Shown piece after piece: positions 52,092-62,177 of a stretch of 64,000 bases of DNA. The notes below the pieces were generated by a model. That model did no database searches. It worked only from the letters and a program-made list of their open reading frames with translations, and was not told where the DNA came from. The stretch comes from Bacteroidota bacterium (GTDB lineage Bacteria > Bacteroidota > Ignavibacteria > Palsa-1295), in contig JAFDZW010000007.1 in NCBI GenBank assembly GCA_018266755.1, positions 1 to 64,000 on the forward strand. The letters are read 5' to 3'. Every line of letters starts with the position of its first letter. The stretch's first letter is position 1. The translations under genes and the position numbers were made by a program.

Positions 52092-54581
52092 TTAGTTCCG
52101 AACCAGCACGCGAGCTGTTTCTCGGAATCCCGCAACATCGACATTAAGGAAGTAGATACCGGATACCACATTCGTAAGCAAGAACGACCCAAGCGTATCG
52201 GTTTCATCCGTTGTCAGTCCCGAAAATTGTGCCACTGTGTGTCCCAGCACATCACTGACAGTTACACGATACGAGCCCTTCGGCAGGATACGGTCGAAGT
52301 GCAGATCGATTCGGCCAGAAGTGGGATTCGGAACAATGCGCTTGAGCGAGAGCGGGATGTGCTGCAAGTATTCGCGAAGGATCGGTGTCGAACATGTATC
52401 AAGCAGCGTAAATGTCGCGCTGCTGGCAGGCGCAACGATCGTCAGCGGGCAGGGTCTGTCGTTCGAAAGATTCGTCGTGCAGGTCACCAGTGTCGATGCA
52501 CTATCTGCAACAAATACGTCGAAGTGAAGCAGCAGTAATTCGCCCGGCTGCGTGAGTTGGGGCGAGAACGAGACCGTCACCTCGTCGGTCGAATCATCCA
52601 AGCGTCGGATCGGAGACGGGAGTATGTTCGAACCAACCAACGCCCCACCACTAATCGAAGTGAGATAGAGCACATCGTGGTCGTACCGAACGAACAGTTC
52701 TACCGAGCGGATCGGGTCGGCAGCAGGGCTCACGAGTGAAAAGACACCCGTGGTTTGTACTCCTGCATGGGAGGATACGATCTGAAATGCAAACGCCGCC
52801 TGTTCGATCTGATTTACAGCGATGATGCCAAGATCAGAGCGATAGAATCGTGTTGCGGTTTCACAGATCGGTTCGGACTTTGTCAACGTCGAATTCATCG
52901 ACATCGGTGATGATCCGGGGAGAGTCGCACAGTGAAAATGCAGAATGCAGATAGTGTCGCTGACTGCGGAGATCGGTGTTGCAGAGAGGTCGATCGTGAT
53001 CGTGTTCGTCGCGGCACTCAGCGTAAATGCATTAGCATCGGCAAGCGGACCGTTGCGATATCCGACATAAGTGAAGTATGTCGGATCGAACGTTAGGACC
53101 GAGTGCACCGTCTCGATCGGATCGGCTCCCGGACGAATAAGACGAACGGCGACATCAAAATCCTGACACATGGTCGGCTCTTGCAGTGTATCGAATACGA
53201 CGGTCGAGCGGATAGAATCGACAGGACCCGGAACAGCGGTCGGTAACCGTTCGCCGACATTGAAGGAATATGCATCGGCAATGCTAAACCCCGATGCGAA
53301 CGCATACATCGGCTCCGGCGAGGTCATATGATGACGCCCGGCGGGAATCTCGATAACCATGTTCGAATACGGTGTCCCTGCGATCGGCTGCGGGGTTGCC
53401 AGCGTCAGCGCTGGGACATCGTCGATCATGATCTTCGACTCCGCTGTCTGCGGATACACCACGGAGATATAGTTTGGAAACGGCGTACCGAACACCGGAT
53501 CCGCGAGGTCCGGGCTAAACCATTCGACAGAATCGAGCCATTGAGAGCGAGGCAGAACGGTAATCATCGACGGATCGCTCATACCGTCACGCGTTCGGTC
53601 ATACCCACTCGAGAGCTGGTAGCACTGTGCAGGTGAAGTGGTCAAATACTCTTGAGATCCAAGAGTGAACGGAACTACTGCAACGCCATTAACAGAAGTA
53701 TATGTGAATCCGCCGGGCTGGACAACAAAGAAATTCGGGTCGTCGGAAACGAAGATCAGGCTATACCCTTCGAACGTGCTGAACGGTGCAGTAAGAAATA
53801 CCGTGTCGGTGTATCCTCGCGGTAACGGCATATTCAAAAGCTCGTTGCAAGCTTCATCTCCAAGCGGTGCGTATCCGCAGGTAAGAGCAGTAATGACACT
53901 CACAGGTTTTGACGCTTGTACGAACGAACCGGAAAGTGACGTCGCCGTAGGTGCAGCGGTGATGTCTGCTTTGACAATGTAGCACTCGCCCGCATTCAGC
54001 GTGAACGTAAACGGCGATGCGTCGGGACGGCCGATCGGACGAACGGACGGCGTCACGGTAACGGAAGTATTATCGTATGGTGCCGTGATCACAAATTCCG
54101 TTTTGTTATCTTCACCGGGGTCGTTATACAATCCCCATGTCGCGATCCGGTAGTCGGTGCCAAGCGAAGAATCCGGATAGATCTGTGTCATTTCGCCGCC
54201 GGCATTGAACTTATCGAGCAATTCAACCTGAACCGGACTCGTAGTACGGAGCACGAGTCCTTTCTGGCTCTTGCCTTGGCCGGGGATCAGCATGAGCCAA
54301 TGCGGTAGTACGATGTCAGCGCCAAGCGTCGAATCGTAGCAGAACTTGGTGGAATATCCAGACGGCGAAGTGATTGTTGCGCTTCCCGGGGCTCGGCTGA
54401 TCAGGTGCAGTATAAGCGTTGATGAATCGCCGTTGCCGAACGGATCGACCAATCCATCGGCTCCTTCCGGAAATGCAAATGTGAACTTCGTGCCGTACGT
54501 CACAACCGGAGGCTGTGCGGCAGCAGGCACACAGGCGAGTGCAAGGAGGAGACAGACGATGTATGGAATTAGTCGGGTCAC
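52092..54581 (-). CDS. T9SS-secreted protein with IgGFc-binding-like N-terminal domain
   Basis: A GTG at 54581 gives MTRLIPYIVCLLLALACVPA as signal peptide; a GTG at 54617 is also possible. Residues about 30-440 resemble the IgGFc-binding N-terminal domain (KFTFAFPEG, VELLDKFNAGGEMTQIYPDS, TEFVITAPYDNTSVTV). A cohesin-like section (about 490-740) and a C-terminal type IX sorting domain (IVPNPTSGRIDL, VTVSDVLGHTVAQF, SGIYFLNV, ARVLVRN) follow. It should be surface-exposed and adhesive. The gene follows the terminator of the 54684-57914 gene on the same strand. Confidence 0.85.
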   Translation of the reverse strand: MTRLIPYIVCLLLALACVPAAAQPPVVTYGTKFTFAFPEGADGLVDPFGNGDSSTLILHLISRAPGSATITSPSGYSTKFCYDSTLGADIVLPHWLMLIPGQGKSQKGLVLRTTSPVQVELLDKFNAGGEMTQIYPDSSLGTDYRIATWGLYNDPGEDNKTEFVITAPYDNTSVTVTPSVRPIGRPDASPFTFTLNAGECYIVKADITAAPTATSLSGSFVQASKPVSVITALTCGYAPLGDEACNELLNMPLPRGYTDTVFLTAPFSTFEGYSLIFVSDDPNFFVVQPGGFTYTSVNGVAVVPFTLGSQEYLTTSPAQCYQLSSGYDRTRDGMSDPSMITVLPRSQWLDSVEWFSPDLADPVFGTPFPNYISVVYPQTAESKIMIDDVPALTLATPQPIAGTPYSNMVIEIPAGRHHMTSPEPMYAFASGFSIADAYSFNVGERLPTAVPGPVDSIRSTVVFDTLQEPTMCQDFDVAVRLIRPGADPIETVHSVLTFDPTYFTYVGYRNGPLADANAFTLSAATNTITIDLSATPISAVSDTICILHFHCATLPGSSPMSMNSTLTKSEPICETATRFYRSDLGIIAVNQIEQAAFAFQIVSSHAGVQTTGVFSLVSPAADPIRSVELFVRYDHDVLYLTSISGGALVGSNILPSPIRRLDDSTDEVTVSFSPQLTQPGELLLLHFDVFVADSASTLVTCTTNLSNDRPCPLTIVAPASSATFTLLDTCSTPILREYLQHIPLSLKRIVPNPTSGRIDLHFDRILPKGSYRVTVSDVLGHTVAQFSGLTTDETDTLGSFLLTNVVSGIYFLNVDVAGFRETARVLVRN

Positions 54582-54625
54582 TATTCTACTAACACGTACG
54601 AACCCAGAATGTAACACCTATTGTG

Positions 54626-54660
54626 AAAAAAGCACGGGGCGGTCTGTTCCGCCCCGTGCT
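54626..54660 (-). terminator. Terminator of the 1076-aa secreted-protein gene
   Basis: AGCACGGGGCGG (54631-54642) and CCGCCCCGTGCT (54649-54660) form a perfect 12-bp stem with a 6-nt loop. On the minus strand six T residues follow. It sits between the two tandem T9SS-cargo genes. Confidence 0.92.
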
Positions 54661-54683
54661 TCGAACGATTGAACAAATCGCCG

Positions 54684-57600
54684 TTACTTCTGAACGACGA
54701 ACGTGGCGCGGTGCTCTTCGCCGCCCGAGAGTGTTTGCAGCGTGTAGGTACCCGCTGCAAGAGTCGATACATCGAGATCGGTGGAGCTTCCCTGTCCGTC
54801 GGATGCCAGGACGACCTTCCCGAGCATATCGTACACACGAAGTTCGACGCGATCGGTCACACCCGTGAGCGACACGTGTAAACGGTTCGACGCCGGATTC
54901 GGCGACACGGTCAGCTCCATCGGGCTCGAACTACCGAACGGACTTGCCGTCGCATAGCCTGCAACCTTCTGCGAACCGTCAAGATCCACCTCGCTCAAAC
55001 GATAGGTCTGCGACGAGAACGGAGCGGTTGCATCGAGTGCCGAATATGTCGAACCGAGCGCGGCGTTGGTTGCCGCAAGTGTGGCAACATTCTGCCAGCC
55101 GTTCTGTGTCTCTCGTTCGAGTTCGAACTGACGAACATCCTGCTCTTTCGCGGTTGCGAAATCGAGGAGTACCTGGCCGGTCGATGTACGGCGAGCCGTG
55201 AAGCTCGCAAGCTCAATCGGCAGATAGGTCGACGAACCGGTGAACACCAACCGCACCATCGGCAGAATCGGGCCGCCACCGCTGGCATTGCGGGCAGTCG
55301 AGTTACTGTCGACCAGATACTGATTGCTGTTCACATCACGGAATTTCGCAAGCAACTTCGGATACAGGCCAGAGTAGTATGGCGTCGACCCGGTACGAAT
55401 CTTCCATACGAGTCCGCGGGCAGCATCTCCGCCCAAGCCGGTGCCCGAAGTCATATTGAACTCGATGCGATAGACCGAATCTCTGCTGAGATAGATCGGC
55501 GAGAATGTGCCTCGCATAAACCCGCGTTCGAGCGTATTATATGAGAAGGTACGTGCCCCAACGACCTGATTGCCGCTTCCGCGAACTGTCAGCGCCCAGT
55601 TGGTCGTCCCGTTCGCATCGAGCATAAAGAAATCGGCAGCGCGCAGCGAATCCGACGCAAGCGGCGTGAAGTCCATATAGAAGTGCGGATCGGCAACCAC
55701 CATGGTGCCGGCTGTATCGGGCACGCCGTCATCGTACGCATATCGATCGTCGATCGCGAAGTTGCGATACATCGTGATCGTATCGTTCGGACGACGAATT
55801 TCCTGGAAGTTCAACTCGATCTGGATCTTCGCCGTGAACGTCCCACCCTGGCTACCGCTGACATCCCATGCGGGCATCGACATAACAGTATCGTTATGTG
55901 ACAGTGGCGAATAGAGCGTCTGCAATTTGTGATAGACCTGACGATTGAGCGCGTCCCAAATGATCAAGCGAACATTATACGACGCAAGATTTGTCTGGAG
56001 CGCATTGCTCGAGATCGTGATGCGCGGAGTAATATTCTTAACCGAGCGCGGGATATGCGTGAAGAGCCCGTTGCCGAGGTCGAGCTGATATGGGCTGAGC
56101 TCCGTCTGGCCGTTTGTGGCAAGATTCACCTGGAAGCCATCGACCAACCAACTATCGTCATCGTCGAACGGCGGCGAATTGAACAGACCGACATCATTCT
56201 GCGATTTCAGACGCAGACGGAAGCGGCTGTGATCGTGGATAAGCGCTGACGGCACCTGAATACGGTACATCTGCGTCTTAAGATCCAATCCACCGGCAAT
56301 CGCACCAACACGCGTCCAGTTCGAATCATTGATTGCATTCCACTTCGGAGCGGTAGATTTGGTCCCTTCGATAATGAGGCTATCGCCCGCGATGATCGCA
56401 CCCGTCGTGTCTTTGAGAATCGGCTCCGGTCCCGGCAGCGTACGAAGGTTCACACCCGCCTGGAGGGAATCGGTCGCTTTGCCGCGCTGGTAAGCGAATG
56501 CCAGCCAGACGTTCGACTTGCCCGAAAGATTAATCGGCGCCGTTACCACGGTATCGGCAGCGGTACGAACCTGGTACAGATTGCCCGAGGACGACGGCCA
56601 CGCATCGTCGCGACGATTGAGCAGCAACGAGTTGGTGGAAACCGGCCCTGGCTGGTCGTACATCAAGCCGCTGGCTGCAGATCCGCCAAAGATGTGCCAT
56701 GAGCACGGATCGAGCGTATTATAGTCGTCATACAACGGCGCAGACAGTCCGTTCAGGAACACAAAGTCGCGCGTCATGATATTATCCGGTACCCAGTTAT
56801 CGGTTCCGAGACGCGGAACGGAGACGGTCGTCGTCATTCGATAATGGCCGCAGGTAAGGCCGCCAAAGAGCGAGCCTGTGTACTGATAGCTGGAGTTGTT
56901 TCCAACATCGACGCTGTCGGTTCGGCTATAGACGCCGTTACCGGTCGTGAGATTAATGACCTGCGTACGGATATACAACTTGTAGTTGAAGTTCGTGAGA
57001 TTCTCGAACGTCATCACCGGCTGGAACTGGTTGTTCGACATCTCATAGCCGTTGTACGGAGGGAAATTGATCGAGTTCATGCGAACATAATTGTTGTTCG
57101 CAAACCGGATGAACTTCACTGCCAATTGGTTATGCAGATCTTTTGCGTAGATCGCAGAGCTGTAACTCTTCGCATAATACGTACCCCGGTCGAGGTAGGT
57201 CGTCCCGTACACGCTCTGATAGTTTTGCGAACCGATCGTACAGGTTTGCTGAAAGAGCATCGCCGCCGGAACCCCGGCAAAGCTTCCGTCGAATGACCTG
57301 TAGTTGAACTGCATCGACGAATCTGTCCGTGAAAATGCGACCTGGCAGGTCACACGCGCCTGTCCGTTCGTCCCCTTGAGGAAGAGATTATAGTACGTGA
57401 CATAGCACGAGTCCGTCGTCATGCGATAAAAGACTTTCGACGAATCGCCCGTCGTACGGAATTCAAGGTCGCCCCACATCGGGCAGACGATCGCCTCGTG
57501 CCCGCCATTATTGAAGTTGATCGGCATTGCGGCATTTGCAGCACTCAAGTCTGCCCCCATCATAAAGGTGTCGATCGTTAGTTTCATCAGACCGTTTGTC

Positions 57601-57914
57601 GTGATGTAGCGCGGTGGCAGACGAAGGAAACGATTGAAATGGTTGAAGGTGATCGAGTCCGTCGCAATGGTTTCGACGTAGCCGTCATCGGTACCGCTTA
57701 CGAGAGTGTTGACGCGGTGCCAGTTGTTCGCATCGTAGGTCGTATCGACGAAGAAGTAGCCTGGGGCGCGAGAATCGTCGTCGTCACTGTCGATACAATA
57801 GATTTGTGAGCCTGGATTGCTCGTAGGTGCAGGATTGCCGCGACGTGCCATGGCGCTGTGGGTTGCGCTGAGGACAAGAAGCAGAAAAAATAATCCAGTA
57901 ACTATACATTTCAT
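54684..57914 (-). CDS. T9SS-secreted multidomain protein (1076 aa)
   Basis: The signal peptide MKCIVTGLFFLLLVLSATHS is followed by a long Asn/Thr/Tyr-rich beta region. It starts with a segment with a DSDDDDSRAPGYFFVDTTYD acidic patch and includes lectin-like sections (about 380-600, with LAFAYQRGKATDSL and DDDSWLVDGFQVN). The C-terminal ~90 residues (LTVSPNPASNRLHV, LRVYDMLGKVVL, AAGTYTLQTL, TFVVQK) are a type IX sorting domain. It is a predicted cell-surface or released protein of unknown ligand. A strong terminator follows, and a -7-like element precedes it. Confidence 0.88.
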   Translation of the reverse strand: MKCIVTGLFFLLLVLSATHSAMARRGNPAPTSNPGSQIYCIDSDDDDSRAPGYFFVDTTYDANNWHRVNTLVSGTDDGYVETIATDSITFNHFNRFLRLPPRYITTNGLMKLTIDTFMMGADLSAANAAMPINFNNGGHEAIVCPMWGDLEFRTTGDSSKVFYRMTTDSCYVTYYNLFLKGTNGQARVTCQVAFSRTDSSMQFNYRSFDGSFAGVPAAMLFQQTCTIGSQNYQSVYGTTYLDRGTYYAKSYSSAIYAKDLHNQLAVKFIRFANNNYVRMNSINFPPYNGYEMSNNQFQPVMTFENLTNFNYKLYIRTQVINLTTGNGVYSRTDSVDVGNNSSYQYTGSLFGGLTCGHYRMTTTVSVPRLGTDNWVPDNIMTRDFVFLNGLSAPLYDDYNTLDPCSWHIFGGSAASGLMYDQPGPVSTNSLLLNRRDDAWPSSSGNLYQVRTAADTVVTAPINLSGKSNVWLAFAYQRGKATDSLQAGVNLRTLPGPEPILKDTTGAIIAGDSLIIEGTKSTAPKWNAINDSNWTRVGAIAGGLDLKTQMYRIQVPSALIHDHSRFRLRLKSQNDVGLFNSPPFDDDDSWLVDGFQVNLATNGQTELSPYQLDLGNGLFTHIPRSVKNITPRITISSNALQTNLASYNVRLIIWDALNRQVYHKLQTLYSPLSHNDTVMSMPAWDVSGSQGGTFTAKIQIELNFQEIRRPNDTITMYRNFAIDDRYAYDDGVPDTAGTMVVADPHFYMDFTPLASDSLRAADFFMLDANGTTNWALTVRGSGNQVVGARTFSYNTLERGFMRGTFSPIYLSRDSVYRIEFNMTSGTGLGGDAARGLVWKIRTGSTPYYSGLYPKLLAKFRDVNSNQYLVDSNSTARNASGGGPILPMVRLVFTGSSTYLPIELASFTARRTSTGQVLLDFATAKEQDVRQFELERETQNGWQNVATLAATNAALGSTYSALDATAPFSSQTYRLSEVDLDGSQKVAGYATASPFGSSSPMELTVSPNPASNRLHVSLTGVTDRVELRVYDMLGKVVLASDGQGSSTDLDVSTLAAGTYTLQTLSGGEEHRATFVVQK

Positions 57915-57967
57915 AAGCGTTTCCTTTCAGAGTGGAACAATGTCCTCCGGGGGGTTGGGGATACCTA

Positions 57968-57975
57968 CAAATATA
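57968..57975 (-). promoter_or_regulatory. Candidate -7 element (TATATTTG) for the 1076-aa secreted protein
   Basis: The minus-strand octamer TATATTTG lies 53 nt ahead of the ATG at 57914, with a TTGTGTTG stretch about 10-20 nt further upstream that could supply the -33 TTG. It matches the element ahead of the TPR-LuxR gene. Confidence 0.5.
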
Positions 57976-58038
57976 CGGAAAACAACACAAGACCCGGATA
58001 ATGAAAACCGCCTCCTACGGGATTTCGTTACTATAAAT

Positions 58039-59166
58039 GTGAATACCACCTACAGCCGTTGGATCGAAGGAAAAAGCAAGCGCGATGAGGATCGCTTGCA
58101 AGAACTGGTAAACCTCTTCCATGAACTCCTGCTTCGAACGTCGGGCGATGCAAACGAGGCACTGCAATGGATGCAATACCTGGACGAACAGTATAATATC
58201 TTCGGTCCGGAGATGACCTTCGATATGTTCCTCGACGAGCTAAAGCGTCAGGGCATCGTCGAAGACGACGAGAACAACCTCCTGAAGCCTACAAACAAAG
58301 CCGTTGGCAACATTAAGCGTTCTGCCCTGCTCGAGATTTTCCGCGGCATGAAGAAATCACCGGGCGGCATGCACGACACGCCGCATTCCGGTGCAGGTGT
58401 CGAACGCACCAGCGGGACGAAAGGCTATACGTTCGGCGACCAGTCAACGAACATCGACTTCACCCGTACACTGCAAAATGCGCTCCGGCGTTCGCTCCGT
58501 GACGAGAAGAATATTGGCGATTCCCCGCTCGAGAATCTCTCGATGGACGAAGAAGACATCGAAGTCTATGAGACCGAGCATGCAGCAAGTTGCTCGACCG
58601 CGCTCTTGATCGATGTTTCTCATTCGATGATCCTCTACGGCGAGGACCGCATCACGCCTGCGAAGAAGGTGGCAATGGCGCTTGCCGAACTCATCCGTAC
58701 CAAATTTCCGAAAGACCAGCTCTATGTTATTTCCTTCGGCGACGAGGCGGAGCTGATCTCCGATAGCGAGCTCCCGTTTCTCGAGGTTGGCCCATATCAT
58801 ACCAACACCCGCGACGGTCTGCGACTGGCGCGGCGCATGCTGCGTCGCAGCGGCAATGCGAACAAGCAGATCTTCATGGTCACTGATGGCAAACCGTCTG
58901 CGATGTTCGATGACAACGGAAAGCTCTATAAGAACTCGTGGGGGCTCGACCCGAAGATCATCAACAAGACGCTCGATGAAGCGGTAGCATTGCGCCGCGA
59001 GCACATCCCGATCACCACGTTCATGATCGCGCATGATCCGTACCTCATCGACTTCGTCGAGGAAATGACCAAGGCCAACCACGGCCGCGCCTATTACTCC
59101 GGCCTCAACGACCTCGGCCAGTTTGTGCTGGTGGACTACGTACGAAATCGTCGGCGGAAGGTGTAA
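58039..59166 (+). CDS. VWA-domain protein (CoxE/VWA-MoxR type)
   Basis: An N-terminal helical region (about 1-175) is followed by a von Willebrand A domain with an intact MIDAS start DVSHSM (DxSxS) and FMVTDGKPS downstream, ending in a basic RNRRRKV. There is no signal peptide, so it is cytoplasmic. Proteins of this build work with MoxR-type AAA ATPases as metal-dependent chaperone partners, but no MoxR gene is next to it. The GTG at 58039 leaves room for the divergent promoter at 57968; an ATG at 57940 would add 33 residues and overlap it, so the start is uncertain. Confidence 0.82.
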   Translation: MNTTYSRWIEGKSKRDEDRLQELVNLFHELLLRTSGDANEALQWMQYLDEQYNIFGPEMTFDMFLDELKRQGIVEDDENNLLKPTNKAVGNIKRSALLEIFRGMKKSPGGMHDTPHSGAGVERTSGTKGYTFGDQSTNIDFTRTLQNALRRSLRDEKNIGDSPLENLSMDEEDIEVYETEHAASCSTALLIDVSHSMILYGEDRITPAKKVAMALAELIRTKFPKDQLYVISFGDEAELISDSELPFLEVGPYHTNTRDGLRLARRMLRRSGNANKQIFMVTDGKPSAMFDDNGKLYKNSWGLDPKIINKTLDEAVALRREHIPITTFMIAHDPYLIDFVEEMTKANHGRAYYSGLNDLGQFVLVDYVRNRRRKV

Positions 59167-59255
59167 TCGTAGCCGGCCTCGCCGTGCCAGTTCGGAAACA
59201 AATCGTTGGCTTGCACGTGTATCGGTAGAAATTCACTTCCATCCATACAGTAGCA

Positions 59256-60443
59256 ATGCGTCGATTCGTACCCGTCATTATTGCAGTCCTGCTTTCTATA
59301 CCCGTTGTCCTGCTCGCACAGAAACCCGAACGCCAAATTTCGTTCGCCCGTGAAATGCGGCCGCATAGCTATTACGTGCAACAGGCTGAACTGTGGGCTC
59401 GAGAGCTTGCAAAAGATTCGACCTCCGAGGATAACTGGTACAACTACTTCCGTGCCTGTCGGAACGCGTATGGATCGGCGAACTGGAAGTCCGATTTCGT
59501 CAACGAGTCGCGTGCACTCAAGATGGGGCCGGACATTCTTGCGGTGATGAAGCGGTTCATTCCGAGCTCATTTACATACCACTATCTGCTGTATCTCGAT
59601 GGTGGCATTATCCCGGACCTTGCTTCGCACCTGCTAACGGCCTATGCAATCAATCCCGACTTCGAAGGAATCTGCTCGAGCATGATCTCCTACGCCGTGA
59701 CCAGTGGCGACGGGGCGCTGCGTAAAGAAGTGAACAAGCACTGGTACCCGAAAAACGAGATCGCGACCGGGCTCATGACATATGCTTATAATGTTTTGAT
59801 GTCACTCGATACGAATGCGATCCTGCTGACACAAAGCGATAACGATACCTACCCGCTCTGGATGCTGCAGGATGCACTGGGTATTCGAACGGACGTGCGA
59901 GTCATCAATGTGGATTTCATGCTGATCGAGTCTTACCGCGACAGCATCCTTCACAGCCTCGATCTGCCAAACATGCCGAAGATCGTCGCCGACCCAAACG
60001 TGTATCAGGAGAACTGGCACGACATCGTTGCCCATTGTCTGAAGCACTATAACGGCAAAGCGCCGCTGTATGTCGGGATGACGCTGTTTCCGTCGCTGAT
60101 CAAAGATTTTCAGGACCAATTAACGATCTCCGGGCTCGCGTACCGCCTGACACGAACGCCGCTGGACCTCTCGAAGTGGAACGTGCAACTCTATGAGAAG
60201 CAGTTTCTGCTCGATAATATCCGGCACCCGCTCATCCGCGAGCAGAACCAGGGGAACGTGGATATGCAGAACCTCAACTATATCGACTTCTTCACTGCGA
60301 TCTACGCCGACTCGATGAAGCAAAAGAACAAGGCGCGCGCCGACGAGCTCCGCTCCCTATCCATCTCGCTCGTTACCCGCATGGGGCACCCGGAATGGGA
60401 AGAACAAGTGGAGGCTGAATTCGACAAAGTCACGCCGCATTAA
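59256..60443 (+). CDS. Secreted protein resembling the soluble C-terminal part of DUF2723 proteins
   Basis: The signal peptide MRRFVPVIIAVLLSIPVVLL is followed by about 370 soluble residues. The segment AILLTQSDNDTYPLWMLQDA, then LGIRTDVRVINVDFMLIESY, closely resembles the motif found after the membrane helices in DUF2723 (TMEM260-like) proteins of Bacteroidota, here without any polytopic membrane part. It is therefore a stand-alone periplasmic version. DUF2723 proteins are linked to protein O-glycosylation; whether this piece shares the role is unknown. It is 89 nt behind the VWA gene. Confidence 0.75.
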   Translation: MRRFVPVIIAVLLSIPVVLLAQKPERQISFAREMRPHSYYVQQAELWARELAKDSTSEDNWYNYFRACRNAYGSANWKSDFVNESRALKMGPDILAVMKRFIPSSFTYHYLLYLDGGIIPDLASHLLTAYAINPDFEGICSSMISYAVTSGDGALRKEVNKHWYPKNEIATGLMTYAYNVLMSLDTNAILLTQSDNDTYPLWMLQDALGIRTDVRVINVDFMLIESYRDSILHSLDLPNMPKIVADPNVYQENWHDIVAHCLKHYNGKAPLYVGMTLFPSLIKDFQDQLTISGLAYRLTRTPLDLSKWNVQLYEKQFLLDNIRHPLIREQNQGNVDMQNLNYIDFFTAIYADSMKQKNKARADELRSLSISLVTRMGHPEWEEQVEAEFDKVTPH

Positions 60444-60471
60444 GCAGGGATTCCATAGGATCTGCTACCCG

Positions 60472-61236
60472 ATGCGAGAACAACGATCGTACGACTACGA
60501 GCAGCACGGTGCCCCGTATTCATCGACGCGCCGAAGCGATCCGCGCATCGCGTTGGTCATACACCGTGCGCTCGGCAACGATGCACATACAGTTCTGAAC
60601 GTTGGCGCAGGAACAGGTTCGTACGAGCCGACCAATCGTATCGTCACTGCCGTCGAGCCATCTGCAACGATGCGCGCACAACGACCTGCACATCTCGCAC
60701 AAGCCATCGCAGCGTCGGCTGAAGCGTTGCCGTTCGCTGACGACTCGTTCGATGCTTCGATGGCGGTGCTTACGATCCATCACTGGTCCGACCCGCAGGC
60801 CGGACTCCGGGAGATGCGACGCGTCACGTGCGGACCGGTCGTCATCGTGACGTTCGACACATCCGAACTGCACAACTTCTGGCTCACACATTATGCACCG
60901 GAATTTATCGAAGTCGACAAGCTGCGCTTCCCCACGATCGATGAGGTCGTCAGCACTCTAGGCGGAAAGGCGTCGGTCGAGCCCGTCGCGATCCCTGCCG
61001 ACTGCATCGATGGCATACAGGAAGCATTTTTCGCGCGACCCGAAGCATTTCTCGATGCGAACGTCCGTGCATCGCAATCGGTATGGGGCTGCCTTGCCGA
61101 CGGAGTCGAAGAGCGCATCGTCGAAGCATTGCGACGCGACCTCGAGAGCGGCGACTGGGACAAGAGATACGGCCATCTTCGCACACAATCGTCGTTCGAG
61201 TCCGCACTGCGCGTGATCGCTGCGCGACCCCACTGA
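60472..61236 (+). CDS. Class I SAM-dependent methyltransferase (UbiE/type 11-like)
   Basis: The SAM loop VLNVGAGTGSYEP (about residues 41-53), the acidic strand end VTAVEPS, ALPFADDSFDASMAVLTIHH and LREMRRVTCGPVVIVTFD are the usual motifs I, II and post-motif segments of Methyltransf_11. It has 254 aa and no signal peptide. The substrate cannot be told; relatives act on small molecules. It is 28 nt behind the DUF2723-like gene and 35 nt ahead of the beta-lactamase. Confidence 0.9.
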   Translation: MREQRSYDYEQHGAPYSSTRRSDPRIALVIHRALGNDAHTVLNVGAGTGSYEPTNRIVTAVEPSATMRAQRPAHLAQAIAASAEALPFADDSFDASMAVLTIHHWSDPQAGLREMRRVTCGPVVIVTFDTSELHNFWLTHYAPEFIEVDKLRFPTIDEVVSTLGGKASVEPVAIPADCIDGIQEAFFARPEAFLDANVRASQSVWGCLADGVEERIVEALRRDLESGDWDKRYGHLRTQSSFESALRVIAARPH

Positions 61237-61271
61237 ACCTAACCCAATCACTCTTCGTATTTTGTGCTTCA

Positions 61272-62177
61272 ATGAAGAAGCACCTATCATGGACCCCTCT
61301 ACTTTGCTTGCTCTGTCTGTTCGCCCGCGTGTCGCTTGCGACGGGGAACGAGGACCTGCGACAAGCTATATCGAAGATCGCCGCCGACCTGCACGGTACG
61401 CTCGGCGTTGCGACCGAGCTTATCGAGACCGGCGACACGCTGACGCTCAATGGCAGCTATCATTCGCCGATGCAGAGCACATACAAGTTTCCGCTCGCCC
61501 TGCATATCCTCCACGCGGTTGACGAAGGACGCCTCTCGCTCGACTCGGTTCTGAAGCTCGGACCGAAGGACTTGGACAATGAAACGTGGAGCCCGATCGT
61601 GGACGAGCATCCGAAGCGCCGCGTTTCGCTCACGGTGCGCGACCTGCTGCGCTACATGGTCTCGGGCAGCGACAACAACGCCTGTGATATTCTCTTCAAG
61701 ATCGGCGGTGGCGTGTCGGCATGTAACAAGTACATTCACTCGCTTGGCGTGAACGAGATCCGGATCGCACGCACCGAACGACAAATGCACGCCGACTGGA
61801 ATGCACAGTTCAAGAACTGGTGCGAACCACGGGCGATGCTCGCACTCCTGAAGTTGCTCTATCATGGTTCAGTCCTTTCGAAGGCGAGCAACGATCTTCT
61901 GCTGAAGTTCATGACCAAGAGCTCCAATAGCCCGAAACGACTCAAAGGCTTGTTGCCTGCAGATGCCGTGGTGGCACACAAGACGGGTTCGTCGGACTAT
62001 AGCAAACAGCACAAGATCTCGGCGGCAACAAACGACATTGGCATCATCACGTTGCCGAACGGCAAGCACATCGCCATCGTCGTATTTGTTTCGATGGCTG
62101 AAGGCGACTACGACACGCTCGAAACGATCATCGCGCGCGTCGGCAAAGCCGCGTGGGACCATTACTCTCAACAATGA
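61272..62177 (+). CDS. Class A serine beta-lactamase, subclass A2-like
   Basis: The start MKKHLSWTPLLCLLCLFARV gives a signal peptide; the longer in-frame start at 61083 runs inside the methyltransferase gene. Catalytic motifs are complete: STYK (S69-K72), SDN (133-135), Glu169 in TERQMH and KTG (237-239). The TE-x-x-MH form of the omega loop and the following NWCEPRAM are typical of the CblA/CfxA/PER-like A2 group of Bacteroidota. It should hydrolyse penicillins or cephalosporins in the periplasm; the spectrum cannot be read from sequence. No mobile-element genes are nearby, so it looks chromosomal. Confidence 0.93.
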   Translation: MKKHLSWTPLLCLLCLFARVSLATGNEDLRQAISKIAADLHGTLGVATELIETGDTLTLNGSYHSPMQSTYKFPLALHILHAVDEGRLSLDSVLKLGPKDLDNETWSPIVDEHPKRRVSLTVRDLLRYMVSGSDNNACDILFKIGGGVSACNKYIHSLGVNEIRIARTERQMHADWNAQFKNWCEPRAMLALLKLLYHGSVLSKASNDLLLKFMTKSSNSPKRLKGLLPADAVVAHKTGSSDYSKQHKISAATNDIGIITLPNGKHIAIVVFVSMAEGDYDTLETIIARVGKAAWDHYSQQ

